Source of the DNA: Chloroflexota bacterium
Lineage (GTDB): Bacteria > Chloroflexota > Anaerolineae > Aggregatilineales > J027
Length of the DNA stretch: 64,000 nucleotides
Reading direction: 5' to 3'
NCBI GenBank assembly: GCA_024434115.1
Contig: QMIT01000014.1
Span: forward strand, 85,958 to 149,957
In this document: positions 24,987-34,598 of the stretch, one piece after another
How positions within the stretch are numbered: position 1 is the first letter of the stretch
Layout: each line of letters begins with the position of its first letter
The notes under the pieces: model-generated
What the model was told of the DNA's origin: nothing
Databases searched by the model: none
Seen by the model: the letters and a program-made list of their open reading frames with translations, nothing else
Translations under genes and position numbers: made by a program

Positions 24987-26147
24987 TCATAAGGGTGTGG
25001 AGTCGGTAGAGGTTAACTGCCCGATCAACGCACGCATCTGCTCGGCTTTTTGTGTCAAGTCCAACAGTTGAGTCGAAAGCTGGGGCGATAGTTTAGGGAT
25101 ATTGGCAAGGCTGGCAAGTGTTTCCTGCATTTGACCTAAGGGGACAAATACCCCACTCGAAATCTTCTGATCGCGGAGTTTTAGGGTGTTATAGGCGGCT
25201 TCGAGGCTTTTGGCACGCTGCTCCAATGCGTTAAACAGGCGGGCGTTGACAATGGCAATCGCGGCGTAATCGGCCAATGTGTTAATGACTTCACCGAGGC
25301 GGTCTTCAAAGCCCTTTTTGCGGCGATGATTACCCACTGTTAACACACCAATTGCTTTACCATTGACCACCATCGGGGCATAGACCGTCGCCAAAATATC
25401 GCGGGAGAGCTTAAAGCGCTTCAATCCATCGCCTTCGACCACAAGCGGTTGCTGGCTAGTCATCACCAATTTCGCCAATTCATCGCGCATGGGTTCACCC
25501 AATTTTTCCTGCATGACCAGCGTCAAATTTTTGCCAGCACGTAGAATCAAATCAGTCGAATTGGGTTCTTGCAGCAGGAGGGTCGCGTAATCCGCCCCAC
25601 TGACGGCTAATGCACCTGCCAGCACTGCATCAAACATCCCATCAAGGCCGCGCATGGCCGTGAGGGTTTGGCCCAACGTGGCGAGGGTGGTTAATTCTTT
25701 GATACGGGCTTCCAATTCGATGTTGCTTTGGCGTAATTTCTCGGTGAGGCCGTCGCGCTCTTTACGCAGGCGTACATCGGCAAGGGCACGCTGCACCACC
25801 GACATCATCTCGGCTTCGCGGATGGGCTTGGTGATATAGTCGGTTGCGCCAAAACGGAACGCTTCTATCGCATCTTTTTCACTACCACGCTTGACCCCCA
25901 CGATAATCGGCCCGGTATATTGGCGGGATTTGATCGCCACCAACATATCTTTCCCGGTCAGACCGGGCATGACCAAATCTATATAGATCAGGTCGGGTTT
26001 GCGCTTTTCGACCATCGCCACGCCTTCCACCCCGTCACGCGCCTCTAATACCTCGTATTGGGTGGGGCGAAAAATCTGGTCTTTTAGGAGGTCACGTACT
26101 TCAACGTCGTCATCTACGATTAATATCCGTTCCATTTGTTTTGTCAT
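24987..26147 (-). CDS. Response regulator with REC and GAF domains
   Basis: 386 residues: receiver domain at 6-125 with phospho-acceptor D57 (IYIDLVMPG) and Lys in ITKPI; the conserved Ser/Thr of the switch is replaced (IIVGVKRGSE). A coiled coil (RLRKERDGLTEKLRQSNIELEARIKEL) leads to a GAF domain (about 160-315, ending VINTLADYAAIAIVNARLF) and a C-terminal helical tail. No DNA-binding or enzymatic output domain is present, so it likely signals by protein contact, possibly with the kinase-like protein encoded next. Confidence 0.85.
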   Translation of the reverse strand: MTKQMERILIVDDDVEVRDLLKDQIFRPTQYEVLEARDGVEGVAMVEKRKPDLIYIDLVMPGLTGKDMLVAIKSRQYTGPIIVGVKRGSEKDAIEAFRFGATDYITKPIREAEMMSVVQRALADVRLRKERDGLTEKLRQSNIELEARIKELTTLATLGQTLTAMRGLDGMFDAVLAGALAVSGADYATLLLQEPNSTDLILRAGKNLTLVMQEKLGEPMRDELAKLVMTSQQPLVVEGDGLKRFKLSRDILATVYAPMVVNGKAIGVLTVGNHRRKKGFEDRLGEVINTLADYAAIAIVNARLFNALEQRAKSLEAAYNTLKLRDQKISSGVFVPLGQMQETLASLANIPKLSPQLSTQLLDLTQKAEQMRALIGQLTSTDSTPL

Positions 26148-26194
26148 AAAAACTTATCCACAAAGATTCACATTATTCAAATTTTAAGTCGGTA

Positions 26195-26219
26195 GGGAGG
26201 GACCTTTTACGCCCCTCCC
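26195..26219 (-). terminator. Inverted repeat after ndk, weak terminator
   Basis: Arms GGGAGGG and CCCTCCC surround an 11-base loop between ndk and the REC-GAF gene. There is no clear T-run after it, so partial termination or message protection is more likely than full termination. Confidence 0.35.
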
Positions 26220-26227
26220 CCGAAAAA

Positions 26228-26677
26228 TTATTCAAAAATCCAGCGTTCGGTGTCGCGTGTCCAGTTGACCAATTCGGCATTGCTAAAGAATAACGCCACT
26301 TCGCGGGCAGCGGCGGCTTGACCATCGGAGCCATGCACCAAATTGCGGCCAATTTCCATACCTAGATCGCCACGAATGGTGCCGGGGGCGGCTTCGACGG
26401 GGTTGGTTTTGCCAATCGTGCCACGTGCCGCTTCGATGGCGTTTTTGCCTTCCAGCGCAATCACGACCACCGGGCCACTGATAATGTAGCTGACGAGGCT
26501 TTCATAAAATTTCTTGCCGACATGTTCCGCATAATGCTTTTCGGCTAATTCACGGCTGATTTGAATAAATTTCATCCCGGCAATACGCAGACCGCGTGCC
26601 TCAAAACGGCGGATAATTTCCCCGGTCAGACCACGCTGTACGGCATCGGGCTTGACGATAATCAGTGTACGTTCCAA
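26228..26677 (-). CDS. ndk: Nucleoside diphosphate kinase
   Basis: 149 residues, normal length. The enzyme moves the gamma phosphate between nucleoside tri- and diphosphates through a phosphohistidine; that residue is His115 in NLVHGSDG. Other family blocks are IIVKPDAVQRGLTGEII and RGTIGKTNPVEAAPGTIRGD. The start is TTG 26677, supported by GGGAG 9 bases upstream. It is the first gene upstream of the REC-GAF operon on the same strand. Confidence 0.97.
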   Translation of the reverse strand: MERTLIIVKPDAVQRGLTGEIIRRFEARGLRIAGMKFIQISRELAEKHYAEHVGKKFYESLVSYIISGPVVVIALEGKNAIEAARGTIGKTNPVEAAPGTIRGDLGMEIGRNLVHGSDGQAAAAREVALFFSNAELVNWTRDTERWIFE

Positions 26678-26814
26678 CGTTTGAATCTCCCTGTTGGTAA
26701 AAACATTGCCTACTCAAAACGGGCAATTTTGAAACTTATCTATAAGCATAGCATGTTTCGGGGTCGTCGGACAGTGCGACACTTTGAAACCCTTCAAAAC
26801 CCTGAAAATATGCT

Positions 26815-26847
26815 AGAAAACAAAAAGCGGGCTATAAATAACCCGCT
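26815..26847 (-). terminator. Rho-independent terminator of the 861-residue repeat gene
   Basis: On the minus strand AGCGGGTTATTTATAGCCCGCT folds into a stable stem and is followed by TTTTTGTTTT. Its position 28 bases after the stop codon closes the two-gene repeat-protein unit. Confidence 0.85.
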
Positions 26848-26874
26848 GTGATTGCAGAAAACCGCGCTGGCGAA

Positions 26875-29460
26875 TTAGAGTTGATTCAGAGCACCACGAT
26901 AGGTGTCGAGCGCTTCCTGTAAACGGCCCTGTCGCATATAGGTATCGCCCAACAGACGGCGCACCTTTGGATTTTGGGGTTGGCGGGTGGCGAGTCGGGA
27001 CAGATCGTCGGAAACCACCTCGAGCGCCGCCGAGGATTCGACCAGCGTCTCGTAATGGTCAAGGCTGGCTCCCAGATTGCCCACTTTCTCCAATTCACGG
27101 GCCAAATTCAGACGTGTATGGTGATCGCTCGGATTTTGTTCTAGCGAGGCTTGATATTGTGCAAAACCAGCCGGAACGAGAGCCGGAGATGACGGCGGTG
27201 GCACAGGTTGGGCGACTTGGCGCGAACTGGCAGCCGGGGCGACTACTGGCGTGGGTGATGGTGGCGGTGCCATTGGCGGCACGCTGGGCATGGGGGTCGG
27301 TGTCATCACCACAGGCGGCTGATGATAGACGGGCTGGGCGGGTGCGACATAGACCGGCGCAGGGGGTGTCTCCACCACAGGCGCTTGATACCATGAGGGC
27401 AGACCCCCCTCTTGGGCAACCGGGAGATGTTCTTCAACCTCAGCCGAAGTTTCGGATGGCGTCTGAGCAAGGTACGCGAGTTCGGGCTGTGCAGTGGTGG
27501 CTTCAGATGGGGCATTTTCCGCCACAAAACTCAACGGATCCATGACGGGTTCGCTTAACCAATCCGGGGTGGCGACTTCGGAAATCGCTTCGGGTTCAAC
27601 TACCTGTGAGCTAATCAACCATTCCGGTAAATCACTGTCAGTGGGAACGACTTGGCTGCTCATTTCTTGCAACCAGTCCGGTAAATCAGTCGGTTCAGAC
27701 GCGATAATTTCGGTTTCAACAGGCACTTCAAACATGCTGATGTCGAATTCCGGTAAGACCTCGGTTTCCGGCATGATCTCTTCGACTTTGGAGACAGCCT
27801 CGGCGTACCAATCTGGTTCAGCGGGCGGGGTTAGGCTTTCATGCTGCAAGGCATATTCTTCATCGAGCGCAGCCGCCCAATCATCACCACTTTGGGCATA
27901 ACCCGCAATAAAATCCGAAGCCGCCAGAATCTCATCTTGCATTGGAGCAAAGCTGGTTGTGTCTTCTAGCGTAAATTCGGGTAGTTCGATTTCGGGTAAG
28001 TCCTGCACCATCGGGCTTTCAGATAGCCAATCCGGTAAATCGGTTGGGGCTGGCGGCGGCAAAATCTCGTCAATCAGGGCCGGGAAAGTATCTTCTATCA
28101 CCGGACCCGCTTCGAGGTCAGAAGGCATTTGGGCAGCCAACCAGTCTGGGACTTGGCCGGGGGCAATTTCGTCGCTCTCGACGGGATGAGTGGCCTCAAA
28201 TTCGTCATTCAAAGGCGTAAGGGCGGCTAAAGATTCAGCCTTCTTCATCAGCCATGCCAATTCAGCTTCGGGGGTAATTGTGCCGTGTGCCTGCGCTTCG
28301 GCGATTTGCTCATCCGTCAACCCCTCAATGGAGGTAATCATGTGCGAGGCAGGTTGGGGCGTGGTTTCATAACTAAGATCAAAGCCGGGAATGTCATCCG
28401 CCGCCATGCTGCTGAGGAAGTCGGGTATACCTGCGCTCTGATCACCGGCCAACTCGTTAAGCCACGATAAGGACGAAGTATCCTCGGTGGGTTCGGTCAG
28501 TGATTCGGGCAGGGGCATGGATGGCACAGGTGGTTGATAGGATTCGCTGCTGGCAAATGATTGCCCCGACGTAGTCTCAAAGGGTGAATAGGGGACATAA
28601 CCGGGTTCGTCAATGACCACACTGTTGGGGTCAATTTCAGGGATTTCATAGTTAGCTGCCGTCATAAATTCATTGGGGTCTGCACCCTGACGCGCCGCCA
28701 AACTTTCCAACCATGCCATCGGATCAACATCCACCGGAATTTCGCCATCTTGGGGCACCCATGCTGCGGCTGGTGTTTCAAAACTGAACTCAGGGGCAGC
28801 TTGTTCGGCAGGAACTTCGTAGGGCTGCGTTGCCGATGTTTCAAAGGTGGCTGGTTCTTCAACTGGATGACTTGGGCCAGCGGCGGCAGATAATGGACGG
28901 CTAAATTTTTCGGAGGGGACATAACCGGGTTCGTCAATGACCACGCTGTTGGGATCAACTTCGGGAATTTCATAGTTGGCCGCTGTGGTGAATTCGTTGG
29001 GATTCGCTCCTTGACGCGCCGCCAGACTTTCCAACCACGCCATTGGATCCATGCCACCGAGGGGATCATTGGCATCAAGGGCTGCTGAAGCCACTGGTTC
29101 GATGGGAGGTGGTTCTTGGAATGAATAGTCCATCATGGTGGGTTGTTCGGCATAGCTGTAGTCGTAAGCTGGAGCCTCCACAGGTGGTGTAGGCGGGACC
29201 TCGATAGGCTCGGTAGCCTGCGGGGGTTCTTCGACGGGACGACTGGGGCCAGCGGCGGCGGATAATGGACGGCTGAATTTTTCGGAGGGGACATAGCCGG
29301 GTTCATCAATCACCACGCTGTTGGGGTCAATTTCGGGCACCGACATATCCGCTGTGGTCATAAATTCTTGCGGATTTGCGCCCTGTCGTGCCGCAAGGCT
29401 CTCCAACCAACGCATTTGCTCTTCAAGTGTCATGTTCTCAAAATCTGGCATGTCGCCCAT
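26875..29460 (-). CDS. Large acidic repeat protein with Trp motifs and C-terminal TPRs
   Basis: 861 residues, no signal peptide or membrane segment. Three long repeats open the protein, each starting with a WLESLAARQGA helix and running to IDEPGYVPSEKFSRPLSAAAGPS (about residues 14-75, 136-205 and 244-295). The middle is acidic and disordered, with about a dozen short motifs of the form PDWL (VPDWLAAQM, LPDWLSES, LPDWLQEM, LPEWLISS, TPDWLSEP). The last 100 residues are TPRs (HTRLNLARELEKVGNLGASLDHYE; VRRLLGDTYMRQGRLQEALDTY). AAGGAGG precedes ATG 29460. I do not recognise a family. It shares motif style with the next gene upstream. Confidence 0.8.
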   Translation of the reverse strand: MGDMPDFENMTLEEQMRWLESLAARQGANPQEFMTTADMSVPEIDPNSVVIDEPGYVPSEKFSRPLSAAAGPSRPVEEPPQATEPIEVPPTPPVEAPAYDYSYAEQPTMMDYSFQEPPPIEPVASAALDANDPLGGMDPMAWLESLAARQGANPNEFTTAANYEIPEVDPNSVVIDEPGYVPSEKFSRPLSAAAGPSHPVEEPATFETSATQPYEVPAEQAAPEFSFETPAAAWVPQDGEIPVDVDPMAWLESLAARQGADPNEFMTAANYEIPEIDPNSVVIDEPGYVPYSPFETTSGQSFASSESYQPPVPSMPLPESLTEPTEDTSSLSWLNELAGDQSAGIPDFLSSMAADDIPGFDLSYETTPQPASHMITSIEGLTDEQIAEAQAHGTITPEAELAWLMKKAESLAALTPLNDEFEATHPVESDEIAPGQVPDWLAAQMPSDLEAGPVIEDTFPALIDEILPPPAPTDLPDWLSESPMVQDLPEIELPEFTLEDTTSFAPMQDEILAASDFIAGYAQSGDDWAAALDEEYALQHESLTPPAEPDWYAEAVSKVEEIMPETEVLPEFDISMFEVPVETEIIASEPTDLPDWLQEMSSQVVPTDSDLPEWLISSQVVEPEAISEVATPDWLSEPVMDPLSFVAENAPSEATTAQPELAYLAQTPSETSAEVEEHLPVAQEGGLPSWYQAPVVETPPAPVYVAPAQPVYHQPPVVMTPTPMPSVPPMAPPPSPTPVVAPAASSRQVAQPVPPPSSPALVPAGFAQYQASLEQNPSDHHTRLNLARELEKVGNLGASLDHYETLVESSAALEVVSDDLSRLATRQPQNPKVRRLLGDTYMRQGRLQEALDTYRGALNQL

Positions 29461-29529
29461 GACGGACTATCCTCCTTATGGTTGGCTGGTGTATTGAGAG
29501 GCCAACACGAGATACAAAAAACACAAAAT

Positions 29530-32500
29530 TTATTTAAACCAATCGGGCGGCGTGTCATCATCCTCGCCAAAATCGGACTCATTAAAGTCTGCTGACTCAT
29601 CAAAGCCTATTGAGGGTGCAGCCCCTTTTTGTCGGCGTAACCAAGGCGGGTCGTGATCAAAATCAAATGATGCGGGTGTAGCCACCGGAATTGCTTCTGG
29701 TTCCACTTCAGCGGTGGGTTCTCGGCGTTTCCCAAATAAGCGCCGACCCCGTTTTTGTTTTGGTTTGGCTGGCTCATCCCATTGCATTGGGAACGCATCA
29801 TCAAATTCCATATTAGTATCTGGCAAATCGCGTTTGGGGGCAACTGGGGTCACTTCTGCCTTATCGAAGCCAAAATCTGCCTCATCTGGAAATTCTTCGG
29901 GCAGCGTCGTTGGAACCGGTGACGAAGGACGGGTAGCCGCTTCGACTTCTTCGGGTTTCAGTTCACGCAGTTTAAAACCCGTTAGTTGATCGAGTTCAGA
30001 AATCATGGCCTCGGTTTGGTCAGGGATGCGATTTTGATCCGCGCTGGTGATCGAGGCAAGGAATACATCAATATTGTCTACCGGCTTGCGCTCTTCAGAT
30101 TCTCTGGCAGAGGCGCGTGCCGGGCGCTCATCAAAATCCACTGCCATTTGAATGTCAGAGGTGTCAAGCCGAATATCATCACTCAGCCAATCGGGTGCAA
30201 CCGCACTTTCAACTTCTGATTCTTCCAACAGAAGGTCGTCTTGCCACTCGGCGGCCATGCCTGCTTCAGTTGATTCTTCAAGCTCTTGTTCATCCAGATC
30301 AAGCCAGTCTGTGCGTTCCTCAGCAACCACCGACATATCTTGGAAAAGATCATCGAAGCCTGCAACAGGAGTTTCAGGTTCTTCCTCTATTTCCACCCCG
30401 GCCAGCCAGTCGGGCAGTGCTGCGGCGGGTTCGGTCATCGGAATTGGAGCGCTCGGCTCGGATTTACCAATGGAAGAGAGCCAATCGGCGGCGCTTTCGG
30501 GTTCGGCAATCTCACTCTCGACATCCTCTAACCAGCCCGTATGCGGTTCGCCAATTTCGGAGAGATCGCCAAATAGGGTATCCATGTCGGATTTGGCAGT
30601 GACTTGAGGCTCTATTGCTTCATTGTCATCAAAATCGCCACTTAGCCAATCGGGGATCTGCGCGGCTTGCGGAATGGCTTCTGGTGGTTCAGTTTGTCCA
30701 AATGAGGAGAGCCAATCGGCGGCACTTTCGGGTTCGGCTGTGCCTTCTTCCAAATCATCCAGCCAACCCGTGCGGGGAGCCTCAATTTCAGACAGATCGT
30801 CAAAGAGGCTGCCAAATTCGGGTTGTGAGGTCTGTGGGATGGCTTCTGGTGGTTCAGCTTGTCCAAATGAGGAGAGCCAATCGGAAGCGCTCTCCGGTTT
30901 GGCAGTGCCTTCTTCCAAGTCATCCAGCCAACCCGTGCGCGGTGCTTCAATTTCTGAGAGGTCGTCAAAGAGACTGCCGAATTCGTGTTCTGGGGTCTGC
31001 GGGATAGGCGCAGGCGGTTCAATCTGCCCAAATGAAGAGAGCCAGTCGGCGGCACTCTCCGGTTGGGCGGTGCCTTCTTCCAAATCATCCAACCAACCCG
31101 TGCTGGGGGTACTGATGTCGGAAAGGTCATCAAAGGCACTTTCGAAGCTCTGGCTACTTGGCACCCTCACCTCACCAAAGTCATCTCCTAACAGTCTGCT
31201 CAGGTCATCATCGGAAACTTCCGTCCCCAGCGTATTTGACAGGGCTGAGGGCATGGAGAGCAGCCAATCGTCGCTGATTTCTTCACTTAAATCTACGGTT
31301 GCCCCAGCGGTGGGCGATTCAAAATCCGTGAGCCACCCGGTACTGGGTTTATCAACCGCCGCGAGGTCGTCCACTGGAGCGCCGAACATCTTGTCAAAGT
31401 CAGCATCCGAAACATCCAACTTGGCAGATGGGGTTTCCAGCGAGGACGCCCAATCATCGGCGGGGGCACTATCTAGTTCGGTAAGCCATCCAGTGCTTGG
31501 TTCACCAATAGCTGAGAGGTCGTCCGCCGGAGTGCCGAACATCTTATCAAAGTCGGCATCCGAGACATCCAGTTTGGCGGATGGGGTTTCCAGCGAGGAC
31601 GCCCAATCATTGGCGGGGGCATTATCTAGTTCTGTTAGCCACCCGGTACTTGGTTCACCAATGGCTGAAAATTCATCCACTGGGGTGCTGAACATCGCAT
31701 CTAATTCACTGTCGGTTACTTCGGGGGCAACCGACTGGATCGGCTCAATGCCGCGCATCCATTCGGGAACTTCTTCATTCTCATCAACGGCGAGGAAGTC
31801 GGGCATATCGGGCACAGCGGCCTGCTGAACATCGTCTAACCAAGCCGTTCCCGGAATGAGATCATCGCTGAATAGGTCGGTGAATTCTTCATCCGAAACG
31901 TCTTGGGCAATGGATGAGGTCTGAGGTGGAACGTTCAGCCATGCGGCAAGATCATCTACAGGTGTTTGTTCTGAAGCGGTTTCGAGTGGTTCAGCCGAGA
32001 CAGGGAGTTCCGACATGGCTTCACTCTCAAGCACATTCCAATCCACTTCGTCTAAACTGGACGCTCGACCCGGTGAGGCAAACACATCACTATCGGTATC
32101 TTGTCGCCAAGGAAGATCACCTGTGACCCCTAAACGACTTGGGGTGGAGATGCTGGGTTGTTGAGGAAGTTGGCTATCGAAGAGGACAGCGAATTCATCA
32201 ATCGAACCCGTTTCGGCGGATGCTTCGGACGTACCCTGTCGCCAAGGAAGATCACCTGTGACCCCCAAACGTTGTTCGGCGGCAGGGGGTGGCGTGACTA
32301 ATTCATCTTCAAACAGTGAAGCAAATTCTTCAGCGGATTCTTGCTCGACTTTTTCGAGAGTCAGCGAAGGGGTATCCGTTGCTACAGCATCGGTCAGCCA
32401 ATCAATTTCGTCGCCAGTAGCGGGGGATTCCTCATCTAATTGGAAAATGGGCGAGGTGGCCGACGCTTCCGTGCTTTCTGTCTCCCCCATCAGCCAATCA

Positions 32501-34407
32501 TCGGTTTCAAAAGAAAAAGTGGGTTCTTCCTGTGCCGCGATTTCGGGCAGCATGTCTGTGCCGGATATTGAGGCGGCTGATTGCGCGGGCACATCGGTTA
32601 GCCAATCGGGTGTTTCATCTTCAAATAGGGTTGTAAACTCGGCCTGATCCTCACCCTCAGATAAATCCGGGGCATCGGACAGCCAGCTTGGAGTTCCGGC
32701 AGGCATGGACGTGGGGGCTTCGACAGCGCCAAAATCCTCAAACAGAGTCTCTTCGTCCCACAATGTCTGGCTAGGCTCGTTTGCTGCTGGTGTCGGGGAT
32801 TCCTCGACCAACCAATCGGGTAGAGCGTCTTCTGCCTCTTCGGGTTTGCGGCCACCCATTGCCAACAATGCCGCCACTTCTTCAGCGGATGGTGGGCGAG
32901 CAGCGGCCCGTAATTGTTCTAATTCCTCATCGGGATTCTCGCCAAAACTGAATTCTTCGACATCGCCGAAAATGGAGGGTGGTTCATTGTCGGCAGCGAA
33001 TTGAGGCTCTTCACTTGACCAACCGGGTAGTTCTTCGTCTTCCGCCTGTTGGATTTCTGCCAACAATCCCGTGAAACCTGTAGATTTACGCGCAGGGGGT
33101 GCGGATTCAGTGGTGGTGAAATCTGGTATATCATCCAACCAACTAGGGGTTGGTGCTACCGCTTCTGGTTTCTGGCTCGGCGATTCCGTCATCCAATCCG
33201 GCAAGGGTGCTTCGGCGGTGGTATCGCCAAATAGGTCACTGGCATTGACGGTTGGGGCGGTTTCGGCGACATCGGCAAACCAATCGGGTAATTCATCTTC
33301 GCCCGAAACGGCAGGGGCAGGCGTCGGGGGCAGGCTGGCTTTGGCTGGACTGGGTTGACTCAACGAACTTGCCATCTCATTAAACCAGTCATCCGGGGCA
33401 GGCAAATCGGCGGTCTTGGGTTTGCCGCCAAAATCCGCGCCGGGGGTAAACCAATCCGGTAAATCATCGGCAGGGGTCGGACTCACCGCCTCGCTCATCC
33501 AATCGGGCATCTCTTGGGCGGTACTGCGTCCGGGGCTACGTGTTGGGGCAATGCTTTCGGGCGTATTGAATACATCGGTGATTTGGCTGATCCAATCCGG
33601 GGCAGGGCCAGCCACCGAGGTCGCCGCATCGGCTGTCCATTTGAGACGCGACAGCACAAAAGCCCCTTCCGGTAAGGTGGCCTGATTTTCGCTGCTATAG
33701 ATTAAGCGCAGGCTTTCATACGGCGCGAGGGCTTCGACTTTTTCTAAGAAAGGTTTGGCGTCGTCGGGGCGGCGGGTTTCGATCCACAGTTTTGCCATCA
33801 GTAAATTCAATGGCAAACAGTCGGGCAGCACACGCAGCACCTCTAGGGCGAGTTCACCTGCCTCTAACAAATGTCCCGCGTCCCACAATGCCGTTGCCAA
33901 CCGAACACGCAAATCTAAGCGATTGGGTTGTTCAACGAGACTTCGCCGCAGTTCCGTAATGGCCTGCTCATGCATCCCACTGTTGAGATACTGTTGAGCA
34001 AGTGCGGCGCGGGTGAGTTGGATTTTGCGAGGACTGGCTTCATCCCGGCGTTTGTAGAGACGCTTGAGTTCGTTCAGGATGACGTTGTTGTTCGGCATCT
34101 GTTCATTGGCGCGTTCCATATGCCAGACAGCCTGATTCAACTGCTGTTGATTTTCGTAGATAGAACTCATGCCGACATGGGCCACAAAATCGTTGGGGTC
34201 GGCACTTAAAAGGCGCGGAAAAACTTGAGCGGCCTCTTCATGGCGGGCTTTTTCTAATAAAGCCTTGCCGAGTAAACGATATGTTTCCACATTTTTGGGG
34301 TAATGCTGCAAAATGTGGCGACAATGCCCGATGACTTCCTCTAGCGCTTCACGTTGAAGTAGGAGGTCAAGTTCATCTAGGTAGGCACGGAGAGTTGTTG
34401 TAGACAT
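29530..34407 (-). CDS. Giant acidic protein: N-terminal TPRs, then dozens of Trp motifs
   Basis: About 1625 residues from ATG 34407 (a TTG at 34413 adds two). Residues 1-240 are TPR helices (GHCRHILQHYPKNVETYRLLGKALLEKARHEEA; LRRSLVEQPNRLDLRVRLATAL). The remaining 1380 residues are acidic, low in Cys and without membrane segments, with roughly 35-40 Trp motifs (LPDWFADV, TPDWLTDV, TGWLDDLEE, ADWLSSFG) alternating with an acidic-aromatic motif of the form EFxxLFxD. Nearly exact tandem units of 55 residues (about 30.6-31.1 kb) and 51 residues (about 31.35-31.75 kb) occur. The protein ends PPDWFK. No known function; a multivalent scaffold is an inference. Confidence 0.82.
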   Translation of the reverse strand: MSTTTLRAYLDELDLLLQREALEEVIGHCRHILQHYPKNVETYRLLGKALLEKARHEEAAQVFPRLLSADPNDFVAHVGMSSIYENQQQLNQAVWHMERANEQMPNNNVILNELKRLYKRRDEASPRKIQLTRAALAQQYLNSGMHEQAITELRRSLVEQPNRLDLRVRLATALWDAGHLLEAGELALEVLRVLPDCLPLNLLMAKLWIETRRPDDAKPFLEKVEALAPYESLRLIYSSENQATLPEGAFVLSRLKWTADAATSVAGPAPDWISQITDVFNTPESIAPTRSPGRSTAQEMPDWMSEAVSPTPADDLPDWFTPGADFGGKPKTADLPAPDDWFNEMASSLSQPSPAKASLPPTPAPAVSGEDELPDWFADVAETAPTVNASDLFGDTTAEAPLPDWMTESPSQKPEAVAPTPSWLDDIPDFTTTESAPPARKSTGFTGLLAEIQQAEDEELPGWSSEEPQFAADNEPPSIFGDVEEFSFGENPDEELEQLRAAARPPSAEEVAALLAMGGRKPEEAEDALPDWLVEESPTPAANEPSQTLWDEETLFEDFGAVEAPTSMPAGTPSWLSDAPDLSEGEDQAEFTTLFEDETPDWLTDVPAQSAASISGTDMLPEIAAQEEPTFSFETDDWLMGETESTEASATSPIFQLDEESPATGDEIDWLTDAVATDTPSLTLEKVEQESAEEFASLFEDELVTPPPAAEQRLGVTGDLPWRQGTSEASAETGSIDEFAVLFDSQLPQQPSISTPSRLGVTGDLPWRQDTDSDVFASPGRASSLDEVDWNVLESEAMSELPVSAEPLETASEQTPVDDLAAWLNVPPQTSSIAQDVSDEEFTDLFSDDLIPGTAWLDDVQQAAVPDMPDFLAVDENEEVPEWMRGIEPIQSVAPEVTDSELDAMFSTPVDEFSAIGEPSTGWLTELDNAPANDWASSLETPSAKLDVSDADFDKMFGTPADDLSAIGEPSTGWLTELDSAPADDWASSLETPSAKLDVSDADFDKMFGAPVDDLAAVDKPSTGWLTDFESPTAGATVDLSEEISDDWLLSMPSALSNTLGTEVSDDDLSRLLGDDFGEVRVPSSQSFESAFDDLSDISTPSTGWLDDLEEGTAQPESAADWLSSFGQIEPPAPIPQTPEHEFGSLFDDLSEIEAPRTGWLDDLEEGTAKPESASDWLSSFGQAEPPEAIPQTSQPEFGSLFDDLSEIEAPRTGWLDDLEEGTAEPESAADWLSSFGQTEPPEAIPQAAQIPDWLSGDFDDNEAIEPQVTAKSDMDTLFGDLSEIGEPHTGWLEDVESEIAEPESAADWLSSIGKSEPSAPIPMTEPAAALPDWLAGVEIEEEPETPVAGFDDLFQDMSVVAEERTDWLDLDEQELEESTEAGMAAEWQDDLLLEESEVESAVAPDWLSDDIRLDTSDIQMAVDFDERPARASARESEERKPVDNIDVFLASITSADQNRIPDQTEAMISELDQLTGFKLRELKPEEVEAATRPSSPVPTTLPEEFPDEADFGFDKAEVTPVAPKRDLPDTNMEFDDAFPMQWDEPAKPKQKRGRRLFGKRREPTAEVEPEAIPVATPASFDFDHDPPWLRRQKGAAPSIGFDESADFNESDFGEDDDTPPDWFK
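30600..31140 (-). repeat. Tandem in-frame repeats, about 165-bp unit
   Basis: Three near-identical units encode TGWLDDLEEGTA..PESA.DWLSSFG followed by a GSLFDDLSEIEAPR segment, with a fourth diverged unit at the low-coordinate end. Differences between units are few, pointing to recent duplication inside the gene. Confidence 0.8.
31350..31750 (-). repeat. Tandem in-frame repeats, about 153-bp unit
   Basis: Two near-identical units and a third diverged unit encode DADFDKMFGTPADDLSAIGEPSTGWLTELD-type sequence followed by ADDWASSLETPSAKLD. They lie in the same gene as the 165-bp repeats but have a different unit length. Confidence 0.8.
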
Positions 34408-34552
34408 GAGCAACGGCCCGCTTCGTTGGTGCGTTATTTACGCTTCCTTACGTTACTTTCATTATCCTATGACCAGCGCAAAAATACAACTCTACTTCTG
34501 GTTCAAAGCCCGTTAGGGATTCGCAACAGTTCGGTTAAGTTTTGGTCGGGTG

Positions 34553-34558
34553 TATAAT
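34553..34558 (+). promoter_or_regulatory. Candidate -10 element upstream of amrS
   Basis: TATAAT lies about 40 bases before ATG 34599 in the divergent gap between the giant repeat gene and amrS. No convincing -35 box is seen at the right distance. AAGGGA near 34586 serves as ribosome-binding site. Confidence 0.35.
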
Positions 34559-34598
34559 AGACATAGGTAGGCAATAAAGGACTTAAGGGACTTTTGCC

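Noticed and set aside
26678..26874. Intergenic region before ndk considered for a small RNA or riboswitch
   Set aside because: Only the terminator hairpin of the repeat-protein gene is clear; no known riboswitch core was seen.
30600..31750. Regular repeats considered as a CRISPR array
   Set aside because: Units are 150-165 bp, contiguous and coding in one frame, without spacers.
30623..31828. 401-codon open frame on the plus strand, rich in Ser
   Set aside because: It is antisense to the tandem-repeat part of the giant protein; the repeat structure and codon bias of the minus-strand gene keep the opposite frame open. No ribosome site or family motif.
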